A stretch of 64,000 bases of DNA from assembly GCF_036345915.1 (NCBI RefSeq), contig NZ_CP107785.1:8494001-8558000 (forward strand), read 5' to 3'. The notes under the pieces are model-generated. The model ran no database searches and had not been told where the DNA came from. It saw only the letters and a program-made list of their open reading frames with translations. The stretch comes from Nocardia sp. NBC_00565. GTDB taxonomy: Bacteria > Actinomycetota > Actinomycetes > Mycobacteriales > Mycobacteriaceae. How positions within the stretch are numbered: position 1 is the stretch's first letter; each line of letters starts with the position of its first letter. The position numbers and the translations under genes were made by a program. Of the stretch, positions 63,577-64,000 are shown in pieces.

Positions 63577-64000
63577 GTGGACGGGAGTACTGCATTGCGT
63601 GGAGTCAACGTATTGGTCACCGGAGCGTCCGGCGGAATCGGCGGCGCGACCGCCGAACTGTTCGCGAGCAAGGGCGCGACGGTGTACCTCACCGACGTCG
63701 ACGACGCGGCGGGGGAGCGCCGCGCACATGAACTGGGGCCGACTGCGCATTACCGTCGGCTCGATGTGACTGCCGAATCCGATTGGCAGGCAGTCACATC
63801 CGATATGGATCGCGCGGGGCACCCCCTGCAGGTGCTGGTGAACAGCGCCGGGGCAGCGATGAAAGCGCCACTGACCCAAACCACGCTGCAGCAGTTCCGC
63901 AGGATGATCGACCTCAATCTGGTCGGCACCTTCCTCGGACTGCAGGCGGCCGCCGCGGCGATGGTCGCAGGTGGGTCGGTCATCAACATCTCGTCGCTGC
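63577..64000 (+). CDS. Short-chain dehydrogenase/reductase, 3' end cut by window edge
   Basis: From GTG 63577 the frame stays open to the window end (141 codons). It encodes an SDR Rossmann start: VLVTGASGGIGGATAELFAS (TGxxxGxG), TDVDD, LDVT, VNSAGAAM (NNAG position) and SVINISSL just before the catalytic Tyr-x-x-x-Lys region, which lies outside. The 2-bp gap after the lipoprotein gene indicates one operon. It would oxidise a hydroxyl group in the same pathway. Confidence 0.88.
   Translation, partial: MDGSTALRGVNVLVTGASGGIGGATAELFASKGATVYLTDVDDAAGERRAHELGPTAHYRRLDVTAESDWQAVTSDMDRAGHPLQVLVNSAGAAMKAPLTQTTLQQFRRMIDLNLVGTFLGLQAAAAAMVAGGSVINISSL

Overview
The window is high-GC DNA with actinobacterial gene content: a conservon signalling operon, an accD3/echA6 block as in mycobacteria, an NHEJ ligase LigD, several P450s, many TetR/MarR/PadR/AraC regulators and Nocardia-type secreted glycine-zipper proteins. 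A Nocardia or close relative in the Mycobacteriales is the best guess. I saw no rRNA, tRNA, CRISPR array or transposase.

Layout. 1-4840: conservon operon (sensor kinase cut by the left edge, roadblock protein, DUF742 protein, small GTPase); the kinase carries a huge LPQR-repeat tail. 4894-13595: lipid and DNA-repair block with accD3-like carboxyltransferase, aldo/keto reductase, flavin monooxygenase, echA6-like protein, metal-dependent hydrolase, and LigD flanked by two small MT0933-family antitoxin-like genes. 13596-37006: ordinary chromosomal genes, namely a cysteine-less isochorismatase homologue, secreted lipase, ECF transporter with a three-domain fusion, BVMO with divergent AraC regulator, cyclic-nucleotide phosphodiesterase, MarR, PadR and TetR loci with visible operators, adenylate cyclase, a galactose-oxidase-like protein, phosphatase, P450, aldo/keto reductase and a MASE1 protein.

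37506-44091 and 60413-64000: two halves of an oxidative catabolic cluster (P450, 3Fe-4S ferredoxin, GMC oxidoreductase, acyl-CoA dehydrogenase remnant, FAD-dependent dehydrogenase, aldehyde dehydrogenase, OYE-type enoate reductase, substrate-binding lipoprotein, SDR). They share a 14-bp palindrome, AACTGANNTCAGTT, in front of three transcription units, which suggests one regulon for oxidising a hydrophobic alcohol-type or terpenoid/steroid-like substrate.

44979-60490: the two halves are separated by about 15.4 kb bounded by 79-bp direct repeats that duplicate the 3' end of the OYE gene. This island holds a RiPP locus: a 47-residue precursor ending in two consecutive F-x-S motifs, an FxsB-type radical SAM/SPASM maturase, a stand-alone HExxH protein, an MFS exporter and, divergently, an unusual P450 lacking ExxR. 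It also holds a WXG100-like protein with a disordered tail and a UDP-glucose dehydrogenase / UDP-xylose synthase / glycosyltransferase operon plus a second MFS transporter. The RiPP locus is the best candidate for an undescribed system; the precursor gene is too short for ordinary ORF calling and was read directly from the sequence.
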